DNA of 64,000 nucleotides from Xanthomonas chitinilytica (lineage in GTDB: Bacteria; Pseudomonadota; Gammaproteobacteria; Xanthomonadales; Xanthomonadaceae), in assembly GCF_026107455.2 (NCBI RefSeq), contig NZ_JAPCHY010000001.1:310001-374000 (forward strand), read 5' to 3'. The translations under genes and the position numbers were made by a program. The number at the start of each line of letters is the position of its first letter. The stretch's first letter is position 1. The notes under the pieces were generated by a model. The model was given only the letters and a program-made list of their open reading frames with translations. It had not been told where the DNA came from and made no database searches. This document shows, piece after piece, positions 33,489 through 41,479 of this stretch.

Positions 33489-34763
33489 TTACAGCATGTA
33501 CGGCACCTTGAAGGCCAGGGTGAAGTCCGGCGCGTCCGGGGTCAGGCCGATGCCGAGCATGCTGACGAACGTGGCATGCGGGGTCAGCGCATAGGTAACG
33601 CCCAGGTTGAGGGTGCCGGCATTGGCATCGCTGCCGATGACCTTGACCCACTGCCCGTTCTTGTAACGGGTGGAGGCCCGGGCGCTGAGCTTGTCGCTGA
33701 ACGAGATGCTCAGGCTGGTGCGCTCGTTGAACGCGAACGCCACGCCGGCGCCGAAGTAATACGAACCGCCGAGCTTCACGTCGCCGGGATTGACGGTGTC
33801 GGGATTGGAGTCGATGTCGTCGAAGCTGCGCTTGAACGAATGGATGTAGCCGATATTGCCGAACAGGATGGCCGGGTCGGCGGTCTTGACCGCCGACAGG
33901 CCCAGGTTGGCCTGCCACACGCCGTTGCCGGTGGGTTGCTGTGCCGGCACCGCGAAGCGGATGAAATCGTCGTCGTCGCGCTCGATCACCTTCCAGTCCA
34001 GCCCGTAGGGTTCGCGCCCGGTCGGCGCGGTCACGCCGACCGTCATCACCGTTTCCGGGCGCCGCCGGCCTTCGGCGAACAGCTTGTAGTTGGCGCTCAC
34101 GGTGACGTCGCCGATCCCGTCGCCACGGGTCTCTTCCTGCGCGATCGCGGCCGCCGAACCGCCCGCGCCGCCTTTCTGGTAGATGGTCTTGCGCGCGACG
34201 TAGGGCACGTCCAGGTTCAGGGTGAGCTTGGGATTGACGCCCCAGCGCGCGGCGAAGTTGTAGGTGAGCGAATCGGACTCGACGTTCTCGATGGCGATGT
34301 TGCCCAGGAAGATCGCGTCCAGCGCCAGGAAGCCGTTGAGGGTGAGCTGCTTGCGGTCGTAACGGGCGTAGCTGAGGCTGTTCTCCAGCGTCAGCCGCCG
34401 GTTGAACAGCGCCGACTGCTGCTGCTTGACGTCGTCGACGCTGCGCCGCGCCGCCTCCCTGGCCTCCTCGGCCTCGGCCGCGGTGCTGGCGTAGCCCTCG
34501 GCCGGCGCCGGTGCGGCGGCGGCCGGCGGTGCCGGGGGCGCGCCGGCGGTCCTGCCGCTGATGCGCGCCTGCATCGCCTGCACCTGCATGTCCAGTTCGC
34601 GCAGCCGGCGCACTTCCTGCGCATAGCTGGCCTTCAGTGCCTCCAGTTGCGACATCAGTGCCTTCATCTCGGCATCGTCGTTGCCGCCGGCCGGCTCCTG
34701 CGCCAGCACCTTCGACGATCCCAGGGACAGGCCCACCAGCGCCGCCATCGCCAGTACCTTCAT
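33489..34763 (-). CDS. fapF: FapF-like outer-membrane amyloid exporter (coiled coil + beta-barrel)
   Basis: A 424-residue protein from ATG 34763. It has a signal peptide (about 1-21, KVLAQ) and a coiled coil (about 30-70, EMKALMSQLEALKASYAQEV). A Pro/Ala linker (about 72-90) leads to a short second helix (AEAEEAREAARRSVDDVKQQ). From about 125 to the end the sequence alternates as beta strands and finishes FTLAFKVPYML, as an outer-membrane barrel does. In Pseudomonas, FapF forms a trimer whose barrels export the amyloid subunits and whose N-terminal coiled coil gates the pore. Architecture and position as the last gene of the six-gene set support this identity; sequence recognition alone would not. 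Convergent with the sigma-54 activator. Confidence 0.75.
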   Translation of the reverse strand: MKVLAMAALVGLSLGSSKVLAQEPAGGNDDAEMKALMSQLEALKASYAQEVRRLRELDMQVQAMQARISGRTAGAPPAPPAAAAPAPAEGYASTAAEAEEAREAARRSVDDVKQQQSALFNRRLTLENSLSYARYDRKQLTLNGFLALDAIFLGNIAIENVESDSLTYNFAARWGVNPKLTLNLDVPYVARKTIYQKGGAGGSAAAIAQEETRGDGIGDVTVSANYKLFAEGRRRPETVMTVGVTAPTGREPYGLDWKVIERDDDDFIRFAVPAQQPTGNGVWQANLGLSAVKTADPAILFGNIGYIHSFKRSFDDIDSNPDTVNPGDVKLGGSYYFGAGVAFAFNERTSLSISFSDKLSARASTRYKNGQWVKVIGSDANAGTLNLGVTYALTPHATFVSMLGIGLTPDAPDFTLAFKVPYML

Positions 34764-34822
34764 TTGCGTATTCCCTCGCATGGTTGTTCTCGATTGCCCT
34801 CCCGGCCAGACGCCGGGCGTCG

Positions 34823-35587
34823 TCAGCCGCCCGGCCCCGCGCCGACTCCCCGGGTCAGCGTGATGGCCTGCGATACGTTCTGCGCCAGCGGCACGTTGCT
34901 GGCCAGCGAACTGCGGACCAGGTCGATCTGCAGCCGGTTGCCGGCCTGCTGGCCATCGGCCATCAGCTGGATGCTCTGGCCGACGCTGCCGGCCCGCAGC
35001 CATTGCTGCACCGCGCCGTGGCCGTCGATCTGCAGCAGCACCTTGGCCGCGTTGCCGTCGAAACTGGCGCTGGCGCTGGCGTTGCCCTGCCGGGCGAAGG
35101 CGTCGCCGGCCACCACGCCGGTGCCGGAAGGCACTTCGCCGCCGTCGCGCACATTGAGATGGGTGACGTTGCTGGCACGGTTGCCGTCGCCGGCCACCTG
35201 CACGCTCTGGCTCATGCCGGCCACGTTCTGCAGGCCGCTGGCATCGATGCTGCGGCCGCCGGTATCGGGCAGCGGCGCATTGGCGGCGGTGATGTTCACG
35301 CTGGGCGCGAAGCTGACCTTGGGCGTGTTGCCCTTGGTGAAATCCATGCCGAGCGCGAGCGTGCCCTGCAGGTTCTGCCCGGTCTGCGTCTGCCAGTTGG
35401 ATACCATCGTCACCCCGAACCAGGCGACCGCGTTGCCGCCGGCGGTGTAGCGCCCGCGCATCAGGTTGAGCTCGGGATCGGGTATCTCGTCGATGCCCTT
35501 GCCGGTTTTTCCCGCCGGCTCGGACGCGATGGCCGGCATTGCCAGTGCCAGCGCAAGCGCCAGGCAACAGGGATGCAGGATCTTCAT
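34823..35587 (-). CDS. fapE: FapE-like secreted protein of the amyloid operon
   Basis: A 254-residue protein from ATG 35587 with signal peptide MKILHPCCLALALALAMPAIA. The mature part contains NLMRGRYTAGGNAVAWFGVTMVSNW and then QSVQVAGDGNRASNVTHLNV and QSIQLMADGQQAGNRLQIDL. The latter two are Gln/Asn/Gly-patterned segments like those in fibre subunits. In Pseudomonas, FapE is a minor extracellular component of the fibre. It starts 12 bp after the peptidase gene and is followed 59 bp later by the exporter gene. Confidence 0.65.
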   Translation of the reverse strand: MKILHPCCLALALALAMPAIASEPAGKTGKGIDEIPDPELNLMRGRYTAGGNAVAWFGVTMVSNWQTQTGQNLQGTLALGMDFTKGNTPKVSFAPSVNITAANAPLPDTGGRSIDASGLQNVAGMSQSVQVAGDGNRASNVTHLNVRDGGEVPSGTGVVAGDAFARQGNASASASFDGNAAKVLLQIDGHGAVQQWLRAGSVGQSIQLMADGQQAGNRLQIDLVRSSLASNVPLAQNVSQAITLTRGVGAGPGG

Positions 35588-35599
35588 GGTCGTGCTCCT

Positions 35600-36298
35600 T
35601 CAGAACAGGTCGGCATGGGTGAAACCGAAATCCACCAGTTCGGCATCGGTGATCGGTCCGCGCCCCTGCCGGGCATAGAGCGCGCGCGCGCTCGGTCTCT
35701 CGCTTGGCTGCAACAACACGGTGTTGCGGTCGAAGTCGCTGCCGATGACGACGAACACCGCGCGCGACGGCCACGACTCCAGGAATTCCTCCAGCGGCAC
35801 CACGCGGTTGCCCAGGATCGGATCGGCCACCTCGACCATCTCGTTGCGTACCTGCTTGAGCACGACGAAATGGCGGAAACCGCGCACGTCCATCAGTACC
35901 AGCCCCGGGACCCGCAGCGACCGCAGCCGCTCCTCGTTGATCCGGTAGCCGCGCCCGCGCATGCCCAGCGATTCGACATAGCGCTTGATGTCCAGCAGCG
36001 AGAAGCCGCGCTGTTGCACCAGCTCCGGATCGGAAACCCCCATCATTCCTTCGATCACCGTGGCCTCGTCGGCATCCAGGTGATAGGCGTAACGCAGGAT
36101 GGTGGCCAGCGCGGCCGCGCCGCAGCTGTAGTCCGTATGCTGCCGCACCAGGTTGCGGAAGCGCCGTTCCTGCATGCTCTCCACCCGTTGGGTGTGGATT
36201 GCGCCGTTGGGCAACACGCCGCTGAAGCCGACATCGCCGGCACGGGCCATGGCGCCGGGCAACAGCAGCAGGAACAACAGGGCAAGCAGGCGGATCAT
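35600..36298 (-). CDS. fapD: FapD-like C39-family cysteine peptidase, secreted
   Basis: A 232-residue protein with a signal peptide (about 1-20). The C39 fold is clear: Cys59 in HTDYSCGAAALATILRY, His143 in RGFRHFVVLKQV and Asp159 in EVADPILGN form the expected Cys-His-Asp set. C39 domains usually cut leader peptides at double-glycine sites inside ABC exporters; FapD is a free-standing periplasmic version required for Fap fibre export. Here it lies third from the end of the operon, in the same place as in Pseudomonas. A processing role on the fibre subunits or exporter is inferred. Confidence 0.78.
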   Translation of the reverse strand: MIRLLALLFLLLLPGAMARAGDVGFSGVLPNGAIHTQRVESMQERRFRNLVRQHTDYSCGAAALATILRYAYHLDADEATVIEGMMGVSDPELVQQRGFSLLDIKRYVESLGMRGRGYRINEERLRSLRVPGLVLMDVRGFRHFVVLKQVRNEMVEVADPILGNRVVPLEEFLESWPSRAVFVVIGSDFDRNTVLLQPSERPSARALYARQGRGPITDAELVDFGFTHADLF

Positions 36299-36369
36299 CG
36301 GGAAATCGGCTCCATCGCAGGATGGAGCCCCTGCCCCAAGGGGGAGGAGGGACAGGGGCTCCTGGGGAG

Positions 36370-36399
36370 CCCGGTCATTGGCGGATGACCGGGTTTGTT
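36370..36399. terminator. Hairpin(s) in the gap between fapC-like and fapD-like genes
   Basis: CCCGGTCAT (36370-36378) and ATGACCGGG (36385-36393) form a perfect 9-bp stem, followed on the plus strand by TTTGTT. Another stem, GGCTCCATC/GATGGAGCC, lies at about 36309-36329. Because the genes run on the minus strand, these structures lie in the transcript just after the fapC-like stop. They could stabilise the upstream message or partly stop transcription, so that more fibre protein than peptidase and exporter is made. Confidence 0.5.
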
Positions 36400-36435
36400 G
36401 CGCCTAACGCGTGTTGCCTGCGCAACAGGCCACGC

Positions 36436-37956
36436 TTACTCGGTCCCGCCGCCGCCACCGCCGGTGGACGGCTGCGCCACGGCCAACGCCAGGCTGTTGG
36501 CCTGCAGGTTGCCGCTGCCCGACGCCACGTTCACGCCGATGTTGCCGGAGGCGCCGGAGAAGGCATCGCCCGACAGCGCGGCGGTGTTGGTCGCATTGAC
36601 CACGACCCAGCGCGAGGTGGTCACGGTGCCGCTCAGGCTGGCGTACAGGTCCGAATAGCCCAGTTCGACGAAGCCGAGCGTGCCGCTTTCCTCGGTATCG
36701 AAGGCGATGCCGCCGACGCCCGGACGGTTCGGATTCGCGGTGGCGTTCTGGATCTCGTTGTCCAGATCGATGTGGCCGGTCGAATTGCCGTTGGCATGGG
36801 GAAGCGCGCCGCTCCAGGTATCCAGATAGTAGTTGTCCATCTGGTAGGCCGCGCCGCTGCCCTCGTAGGCGCCTGCGCCGACCGAGGCGGTGTAGCCGCG
36901 GACCGGGCCGCTCAGGCTGACCTGCACGGTGTCGGTGTACTTCTGCGCATAGCCGGAGTTGGACACCACGTTGCCGGTGGACACCTGGTTGGAGCTGATG
37001 CTCGACTGCGCGTAGGCGCTGGTCGCCACCGATGCCGCCAGGGCGTTCTTCTGCTCGTTGTTGTTGCCCGAGGTCACGTTGACGCCGATGTTGCCGCTGG
37101 CGCCGCTGAAGGCCGAACCGCCGACGCCGGCGGCGTTGGTGACGCCGTGGTTCAGCGTGGTGTTGCCCGCGCCGTACTGGTTGACGAACACTTCCGCATC
37201 GGCCATGCCGAAGCTGAAGGAGGCGTCCGCGGCCGACAGTGCCGCCGCGTTGTCCTGGGTGTTGTTGTCGCCGGCGGCCACGTTGAAGCCCAGGTTGCCC
37301 GAGGCGCCTGCGGCCACGTTGTCGGTCAGGTAGGCGTCGTTGGTCAGCAGCTGGTTGGCGGCCTTGTTGCCGGTGATCGACTGGCGGTTGTCGATCACGG
37401 CGATCGCCGCCGAGTCGAGGTCGATCGAGCCGGTGATGGTGGGATCGCCGCTGAAGTTGATGTCCGAGCTCAGGCGCAGGTCCTTCTCCAGATTCACGTC
37501 GACGCCGTGGTTGTTCTTTTCCTTGCGCTCGTCGGCCTGGATGTTGCTGGTCCGGTCGATGTTCTCGTAGACCTCGTTGCTCCAGTAGTTCTCGCTGCGG
37601 TTGTAGCTCTCGGTGTTGCTGATCGACTCGCTGTAGTTGCCTTCCACGTTGAGCAACAGGTTGGCTTCGGCGTTGAGCAGCAGGTTGGCCTCCGCGTTCA
37701 ACGCCAGGTTGACGTCGGTATTGCTGTTGTTCGTGGTGGTGTTGGTGGTCGTGTTGGTGTTGGTGTTGGTGTTGGTGGTCGTGTTCGTCGTGTAGTTGCG
37801 GGTGTCGTCGACGTTGGTGTCCCAGTCCTCGATGACGATGTGCTTGTGGATGATGAGTGCCGAGGCGTTCTGGTTGTCCTGTGCAAACGCGGCAGGGCTG
37901 GCGGCGACAGCGGCCACGGCCAATGCGATTGCGGTCTTCCTGATGTTCGCGTTCAT
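36436..37956 (-). CDS. fapC: FapC-like major functional-amyloid fibre protein
   Basis: A 506-residue secreted protein from ATG 37956 with a signal peptide (about 1-26, AAFAQ). An Asn/Thr tract (about 54-82, mostly TNT repeats) is followed by three LNAEANLL-type repeats (about 86-106). Three fibre repeats then each carry GASGN(I/L)G(V/F)NV..G..N.Q.N: about 196-240, 264-310 and 450-495, with longer linkers between. This is the repeat-linker plan of FapC, whose Gln/Asn-rich repeats form the amyloid core. It has no cysteine, whereas Pseudomonas FapC ends in a CxxC motif; here the end is a Gly run. Low-complexity composition, extracellular destination and operon position agree. Confidence 0.75.
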   Translation of the reverse strand: MNANIRKTAIALAVAAVAASPAAFAQDNQNASALIIHKHIVIEDWDTNVDDTRNYTTNTTTNTNTNTNTTTNTTTNNSNTDVNLALNAEANLLLNAEANLLLNVEGNYSESISNTESYNRSENYWSNEVYENIDRTSNIQADERKEKNNHGVDVNLEKDLRLSSDINFSGDPTITGSIDLDSAAIAVIDNRQSITGNKAANQLLTNDAYLTDNVAAGASGNLGFNVAAGDNNTQDNAAALSAADASFSFGMADAEVFVNQYGAGNTTLNHGVTNAAGVGGSAFSGASGNIGVNVTSGNNNEQKNALAASVATSAYAQSSISSNQVSTGNVVSNSGYAQKYTDTVQVSLSGPVRGYTASVGAGAYEGSGAAYQMDNYYLDTWSGALPHANGNSTGHIDLDNEIQNATANPNRPGVGGIAFDTEESGTLGFVELGYSDLYASLSGTVTTSRWVVVNATNTAALSGDAFSGASGNIGVNVASGSGNLQANSLALAVAQPSTGGGGGGTE

Positions 37957-38003
37957 GGTGCCCTCTCTGGAATCACTTATCGGGTGATGGATGTGACGTT
38001 TCT

Positions 38004-38636
38004 TCACGGGATGGTCTGCACGGAGATGCTCAGTCGGTTGTCCGTTGCATTGCCCGATCCCGCGATCTGATTGAGTTGCAGCACACCTTCGAACCCGCGC
38101 AGCGCGGAGGCTTCCACTCCGACCCTGCGGGTCCCCGGCGAACCTTGCCCGCCGGCGATGCCCTGCCCCCCTGCCGACGCGAGCGAGCCTGCCGAGGCCA
38201 AGGCCTCTTCGCTCGCTTCGCGTATGCCCTGTTGGGCCAGCGTCGCGGTGACGGAATTGAGTTCCGCATTGCCGCTGCCGCTGGCCTGATTGATGGAAGC
38301 GATGCCGCTTGCGCCGGCCAACGCGCCGCCGCCGATGCTGGCGGAGGCGTGCAGGGGGGCGTCGAAGCGGTCGCTTCGCTGTTTCTGGATGGCGCTCACG
38401 CTGGCCGACGCATTGGCGCCGACCGCCATGCTGTGCAGGTTCGCCTGCAGGTTGAGGTCCCCGGCCGCCATGTTCACCGCGATCACGCCGTCGGCGCCTG
38501 AAAGCGCGCGGCCATCGATGCGGCTGTCGGCCAGGTACGACAGCATCGATGCGTAGACGTCGCCGGACTGCGCCATGACCGGTACCGCCGGGCCGGCGGC
38601 CAGGGCAATGGCCAGCAGCATCCGCATGCCGTGCAT
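38004..38636 (-). CDS. fapB: FapB-like minor amyloid / nucleator protein
   Basis: A 210-residue protein from ATG 38636; ATG 38627 is an alternative. Signal peptide to about residue 22 (VPVMAQ). Three imperfect repeats are visible at about 37-73 (ALSGADGVIAVNMAAGDLNL), 97-134 (ALAGASGIASINQASGSGNA) and 171-207 (ALRGFEGVLQLNQIAGSGNA). The same G.sG...iN.aaG..N..lN pattern occurs in the larger fibre protein downstream. In Pseudomonas, FapB has three repeats and nucleates FapC. It begins 11 bp after the first gene and ends 47 bp before the major fibre gene. Confidence 0.7.
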   Translation of the reverse strand: MHGMRMLLAIALAAGPAVPVMAQSGDVYASMLSYLADSRIDGRALSGADGVIAVNMAAGDLNLQANLHSMAVGANASASVSAIQKQRSDRFDAPLHASASIGGGALAGASGIASINQASGSGNAELNSVTATLAQQGIREASEEALASAGSLASAGGQGIAGGQGSPGTRRVGVEASALRGFEGVLQLNQIAGSGNATDNRLSISVQTIP

Positions 38637-38647
38637 CGCGGCCGGCC

Positions 38648-39178
38648 TCACTTGCCCGGGCCGCCGGCCGGCTGGCCGAGCGGGAACTGCGCCAACGCAC
38701 CGCGGACCTGGTCGCCGACGCCGCGCGTGGCGTTGCCGACGGCCCCCATCGGCCCACCGATGGTCTGGCTCAACTGACCGCCGGACAGCACGCCCTCGCC
38801 GCCGGTGACGCGCCCCAGGGTGCCGGTGATCGCCGTGCCGGTGACGCGCTCCACGGTGGTCTGCTGCGGGTGGTGCACGTCGCCCAGGCTCGAACCCAGT
38901 GCCGCGTAGTCGTCGTCGGAAAGCTCGTCCATGCCGTTGGACGTGCCCAGCATGCTGGACAGCTCCCGGTTCGGCGTGGGATCGGCGATCAGGGCCACGC
39001 CGGGAGGGGCGGGCCGGTAGGCGTGGCGTGCGGAGACATCGCGCAGCAGCACCATTTCGCCGGGCTTGGCCTTGACGCCCTGGCGGGCGCCTGACGCCTG
39101 CGCCACCTGCGGCAGCGCCACTGCCAGCATCAGTACCACGATCAAACGGGGGTGCCGACGTACGTTCCTGCGATCCAT
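38648..39178 (-). CDS. fapA: First gene of the fap-like operon, secreted FapA-like protein
   Basis: A 176-residue protein from ATG 39178, the first gene behind the -24/-12 promoter. The signal peptide ends near QVAQA (about 27). The mature protein has a conserved-looking front half (KPGEMVLLRDVSARHAYRPA, VALIADPTPNRELSSML) and a Gly/Thr-rich back half. I could not recognise a domain. The FapA name rests on its place before the FapB-like gene, its size and export. FapA in Pseudomonas affects fibre composition and is thought to be a chaperone. Confidence 0.5.
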   Translation of the reverse strand: MDRRNVRRHPRLIVVLMLAVALPQVAQASGARQGVKAKPGEMVLLRDVSARHAYRPAPPGVALIADPTPNRELSSMLGTSNGMDELSDDDYAALGSSLGDVHHPQQTTVERVTGTAITGTLGRVTGGEGVLSGGQLSQTIGGPMGAVGNATRGVGDQVRGALAQFPLGQPAGGPGK

Positions 39179-39213
39179 TGCTGCGTTCCCGACATTGCGT
39201 GCCGGAGGACAAC

Positions 39214-39229
39214 GCAGCATCCGTGCCAA
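39214..39229 (-). promoter_or_regulatory. Sigma-54 (-24/-12) promoter of the fap-like operon
   Basis: On the minus strand TTGGCACG (39229-39222), a 4-base spacer GATG, and CTGC (39217-39214) match the consensus YTGGCACG-N4-TTGC at 11 of 12 defined positions with exact spacing. Transcription would begin near 39202, about 24 bases before the first start codon. Expression would depend on RpoN and an enhancer-binding activator. Confidence 0.78.
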
Positions 39230-39293
39230 GCCTTGTTTATCCTTTGAAAACAACAAGATAAGCGAAAAACGCGCGGTCGCCGACGGGCGCAAC

Positions 39294-39384
39294 GCTGTAA
39301 CAGCCACGGCGGCGACGGCGGCTGCCGGAGTACCTCCCGACCCGCGAATGCGCGCGGCCGCTGGCCTGCGCCGGCTGTAACAGC
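39294..39384. promoter_or_regulatory. Two identical 11-bp palindromes, candidate activator sites
   Basis: GCTGTAACAGC occurs at 39294-39304 and again at 39374-39384, exactly 80 bp apart. Each is an inverted repeat GCTGT-A-ACAGC. They are about 95 and 177 bp upstream of the predicted start of transcription, the usual distance for enhancer-binding activators. A partial third copy (GATACAGC) follows at 39388. An AT-rich stretch (39231-39270) between the sites and the promoter could help DNA bending. The rest of the gap 39179-39509 holds nothing else recognisable. Confidence 0.65.
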
Positions 39385-39509
39385 GGTGATACAGCCCCCT
39401 GCAACACCCGGTTTACACAGGCCGCGGCGGCCCGGGCAGCCGGTGCCGGGGACCACCACCATCGCGCGCAGGACCATGACGCCATCGCCGGTCCGGGTAC
39501 GAAAGCCGC

Positions 39510-39985
39510 GCCGGCGCCGGGCTGGTCGATGGCGGCATGCCGCCGATGGCCGACACGCGGCTGGCGCGCGGCGGCAGCGACGACCCGGACTTCGGCGACG
39601 AACCGCTACTCCCGTCGGTGCAGGCCGCACGCCTGCTGCAGGACGGGGAAACGCTGGAACTGGGCGGCCTGCGGCTGCGGCTGCACTTCACTCCCGGCTA
39701 CCGCCGGGAAGCATTGGCTACAGCCGCTGCGCATCGCCTGCGCCGTCAGCCTCTCCGCGCCCGGCGACCGGCTGCGCGACAACCGGCGCCGTCCGCGGAT
39801 GCTGGCCGGCTTCCAGCGCAGCTTCAGGGTCATGCGTGCCCTGCCCGGCGACCTGCTGGTCACCCCGCGCCCGGCGCTGGCCGGCATCCCGACAGCGAAA
39901 GCGGCTGGATTGCGGCATCTGCGCCGATGCCGCCGAAGCGCGGCTGCGGCAGCAACTGGCCGAACGGGACCGCGGCGGCTGGGGC
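39510..39985 (+). pseudogene. Decayed class B3 metallo-beta-lactamase
   Basis: Pieces of a B3 enzyme appear in correct order but in changing frames. They are GLVDGGMPPMA then RLARGGSDDPDFGDEPLLPS and LELGGLRLRLHFTPGY in one frame; SLSAPGDRLRDN, FQRSFRVMRALPGDLLVTPR in a second; HPDSESGW back in the first; and ADAAEARLRQQLAERD in a third. These correspond to known B3 landmarks (DGGMP, the GG..D.. loop, the HFTPGHTPG strand, ADSLS.pgYrLrdN, lpcDlLltpHP.aSGw, the C-terminal helix). The ~75 residues that should lie between DGGMP and RLARGG, including the zinc motif HxHxDH, are deleted. The gene cannot make a working enzyme. It ends against the stop of the convergent symporter gene. Confidence 0.68.
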
Positions 39986-41326
39986 TCAACCGCGCGGCGA
40001 TTCCCCGGCTTCCTCGCCTTCCTCGATGCCGACGTTGCTCGACGCCGCATCGTAGACCTTCTGGTCGAGCAGCCCGGTCTCCTTGGCCACCAGCACCGGC
40101 ACCAGCATCTGCCCGGTGACGTTGGTCATGGTGCGCATCATGTCGAGGATGCGGTCGATGGCGTACAGGTAGCCGATCGCCTCCAGCGGCAGGCCGGCGG
40201 CGCTGAGCACCACGGTGGCCATCACCACCGCCGTGCCCGGCACCCCGGCGGTGCCGAAGCTGCCCAGCACCGAGGCGATCAGCACCACCACGTACTGCTC
40301 CGGCGTCAGCGGCACGCCGGTGTACTGGGCGATGAACACCGCGCACAGCGCCGGGTAGATCGCGCCGCAGCCGTCCATCTTGATGCTCGCGCCCAGCGGC
40401 ACCGCGAACGCGGCGTAGTCCTTGTTGACGCCCAGGTTGTGGGTGATCGAACGCATCGCCACCGGCATCGAGGCGAAGCTGGAGGAACTGACGAAGCCGA
40501 CCTGCATGCCCGGCGCGGCGCCGCGGAAGAATTTGAGCGGGTTGAGCCCGTGCGCCAGCAGCAGGCCGCTGTAGACCACCACGATGTGGATCGCGCAGGC
40601 CACGTACAGCGCCAGCACGAAATTGCCCAGCGGCAGCAGTTTCTCGAAGCCGTAGCTGCCCACCAGCGCGGCGATCAGGCCGAAGGTGCCGATCGGGGTC
40701 ATCTCCAGCACGAAGCGGGTGACCTGGATCATCACCTCGCTCATCTGCCCGGCCAGCCTGCGCGCCTCGGCCACTTTCTCGCCCAGCTTCACCATCGCGA
40801 AACCGAGCAGGCCGGCGAAGAAGATCACCGGCAGGATCGAACCGCGCCCGGCCGCCAGCACGGTCTCGCCGGCGGCGTTGATCCGGGTGCCGATCCCGGT
40901 CAGCGCGTAGAACGGATTGGCCGGCACCACGTCCAGCAGCACCTGCACCGCGTTGGGCACCTCGCGCGGGGTGTAGTTGCCGTCCATGCTCAGGCTCAGG
41001 TTGCCGGTGCCCGGCTGCATGAGCGTGCCCACCGCCAGGCCCACGCCCACCGCCAGCGCGGCGGTGGCCAGGAACCACAGGAAGGTGCGCCCGCCCAGCG
41101 CCGCCAGCGATTTCTGCCCGTGCAGCGAGGAGATCGCGTTGATCACCGCGAAGAACACCAGCGGCACCGCGATCATCTTGATCAGGGTCACGTACAGGTC
41201 GCCCAGCGGCCCGAACCAGGTCTTGGCGGCCGGCCCCAGCAACCAGCCGGCCAGCGCGCCGAGCACGAAGCCAGCCACCACGCGTTGCCAGAACGGAATG
41301 CGCAACCACGCGGAAACCAGCTTCAT
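39986..41326 (-). CDS. Dicarboxylate/amino acid:cation symporter (DAACS family)
   Basis: A 446-residue inner-membrane transporter from ATG 41326. It has the family's eight-helix pattern and signatures: the serine-rich hairpin VGFVSSSSFASMPV, the substrate/sodium region GASIKMDGCGAIYPALCAVF, and the late GTAGVPGTAVVMATVVLSAAGLP followed by IDRILDMMRTMTNVTGQ. It imports C4-dicarboxylates, glutamate or aspartate with sodium or protons (DctA/GltP/GltT group). Exact substrate not assignable. The C-terminal tail is acidic (GIEEGEEAGE). Confidence 0.88.
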   Translation of the reverse strand: MKLVSAWLRIPFWQRVVAGFVLGALAGWLLGPAAKTWFGPLGDLYVTLIKMIAVPLVFFAVINAISSLHGQKSLAALGGRTFLWFLATAALAVGVGLAVGTLMQPGTGNLSLSMDGNYTPREVPNAVQVLLDVVPANPFYALTGIGTRINAAGETVLAAGRGSILPVIFFAGLLGFAMVKLGEKVAEARRLAGQMSEVMIQVTRFVLEMTPIGTFGLIAALVGSYGFEKLLPLGNFVLALYVACAIHIVVVYSGLLLAHGLNPLKFFRGAAPGMQVGFVSSSSFASMPVAMRSITHNLGVNKDYAAFAVPLGASIKMDGCGAIYPALCAVFIAQYTGVPLTPEQYVVVLIASVLGSFGTAGVPGTAVVMATVVLSAAGLPLEAIGYLYAIDRILDMMRTMTNVTGQMLVPVLVAKETGLLDQKVYDAASSNVGIEEGEEAGESPRG

Positions 41327-41479
41327 ATCGTCGATCCGGGACCTGCTGCAGGGAACGGCACGATAGCGCAAGCAGCCACCGGCAACGACGCCTCCGCGGG
41401 AAAAACTGCGTGTCATCCGCGTGCCTTTTCGCAGCCGTCATAATGTCAGGCCCGTTTCCCGCGAGATCCGAACGCCGCC

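Noticed and set aside
39386..40119. Open frames suggesting an intact gene before the symporter
   Set aside because: Family landmarks of a B3 metallo-beta-lactamase jump between frames and the zinc motif is missing, so it is a pseudogene rather than a gene.
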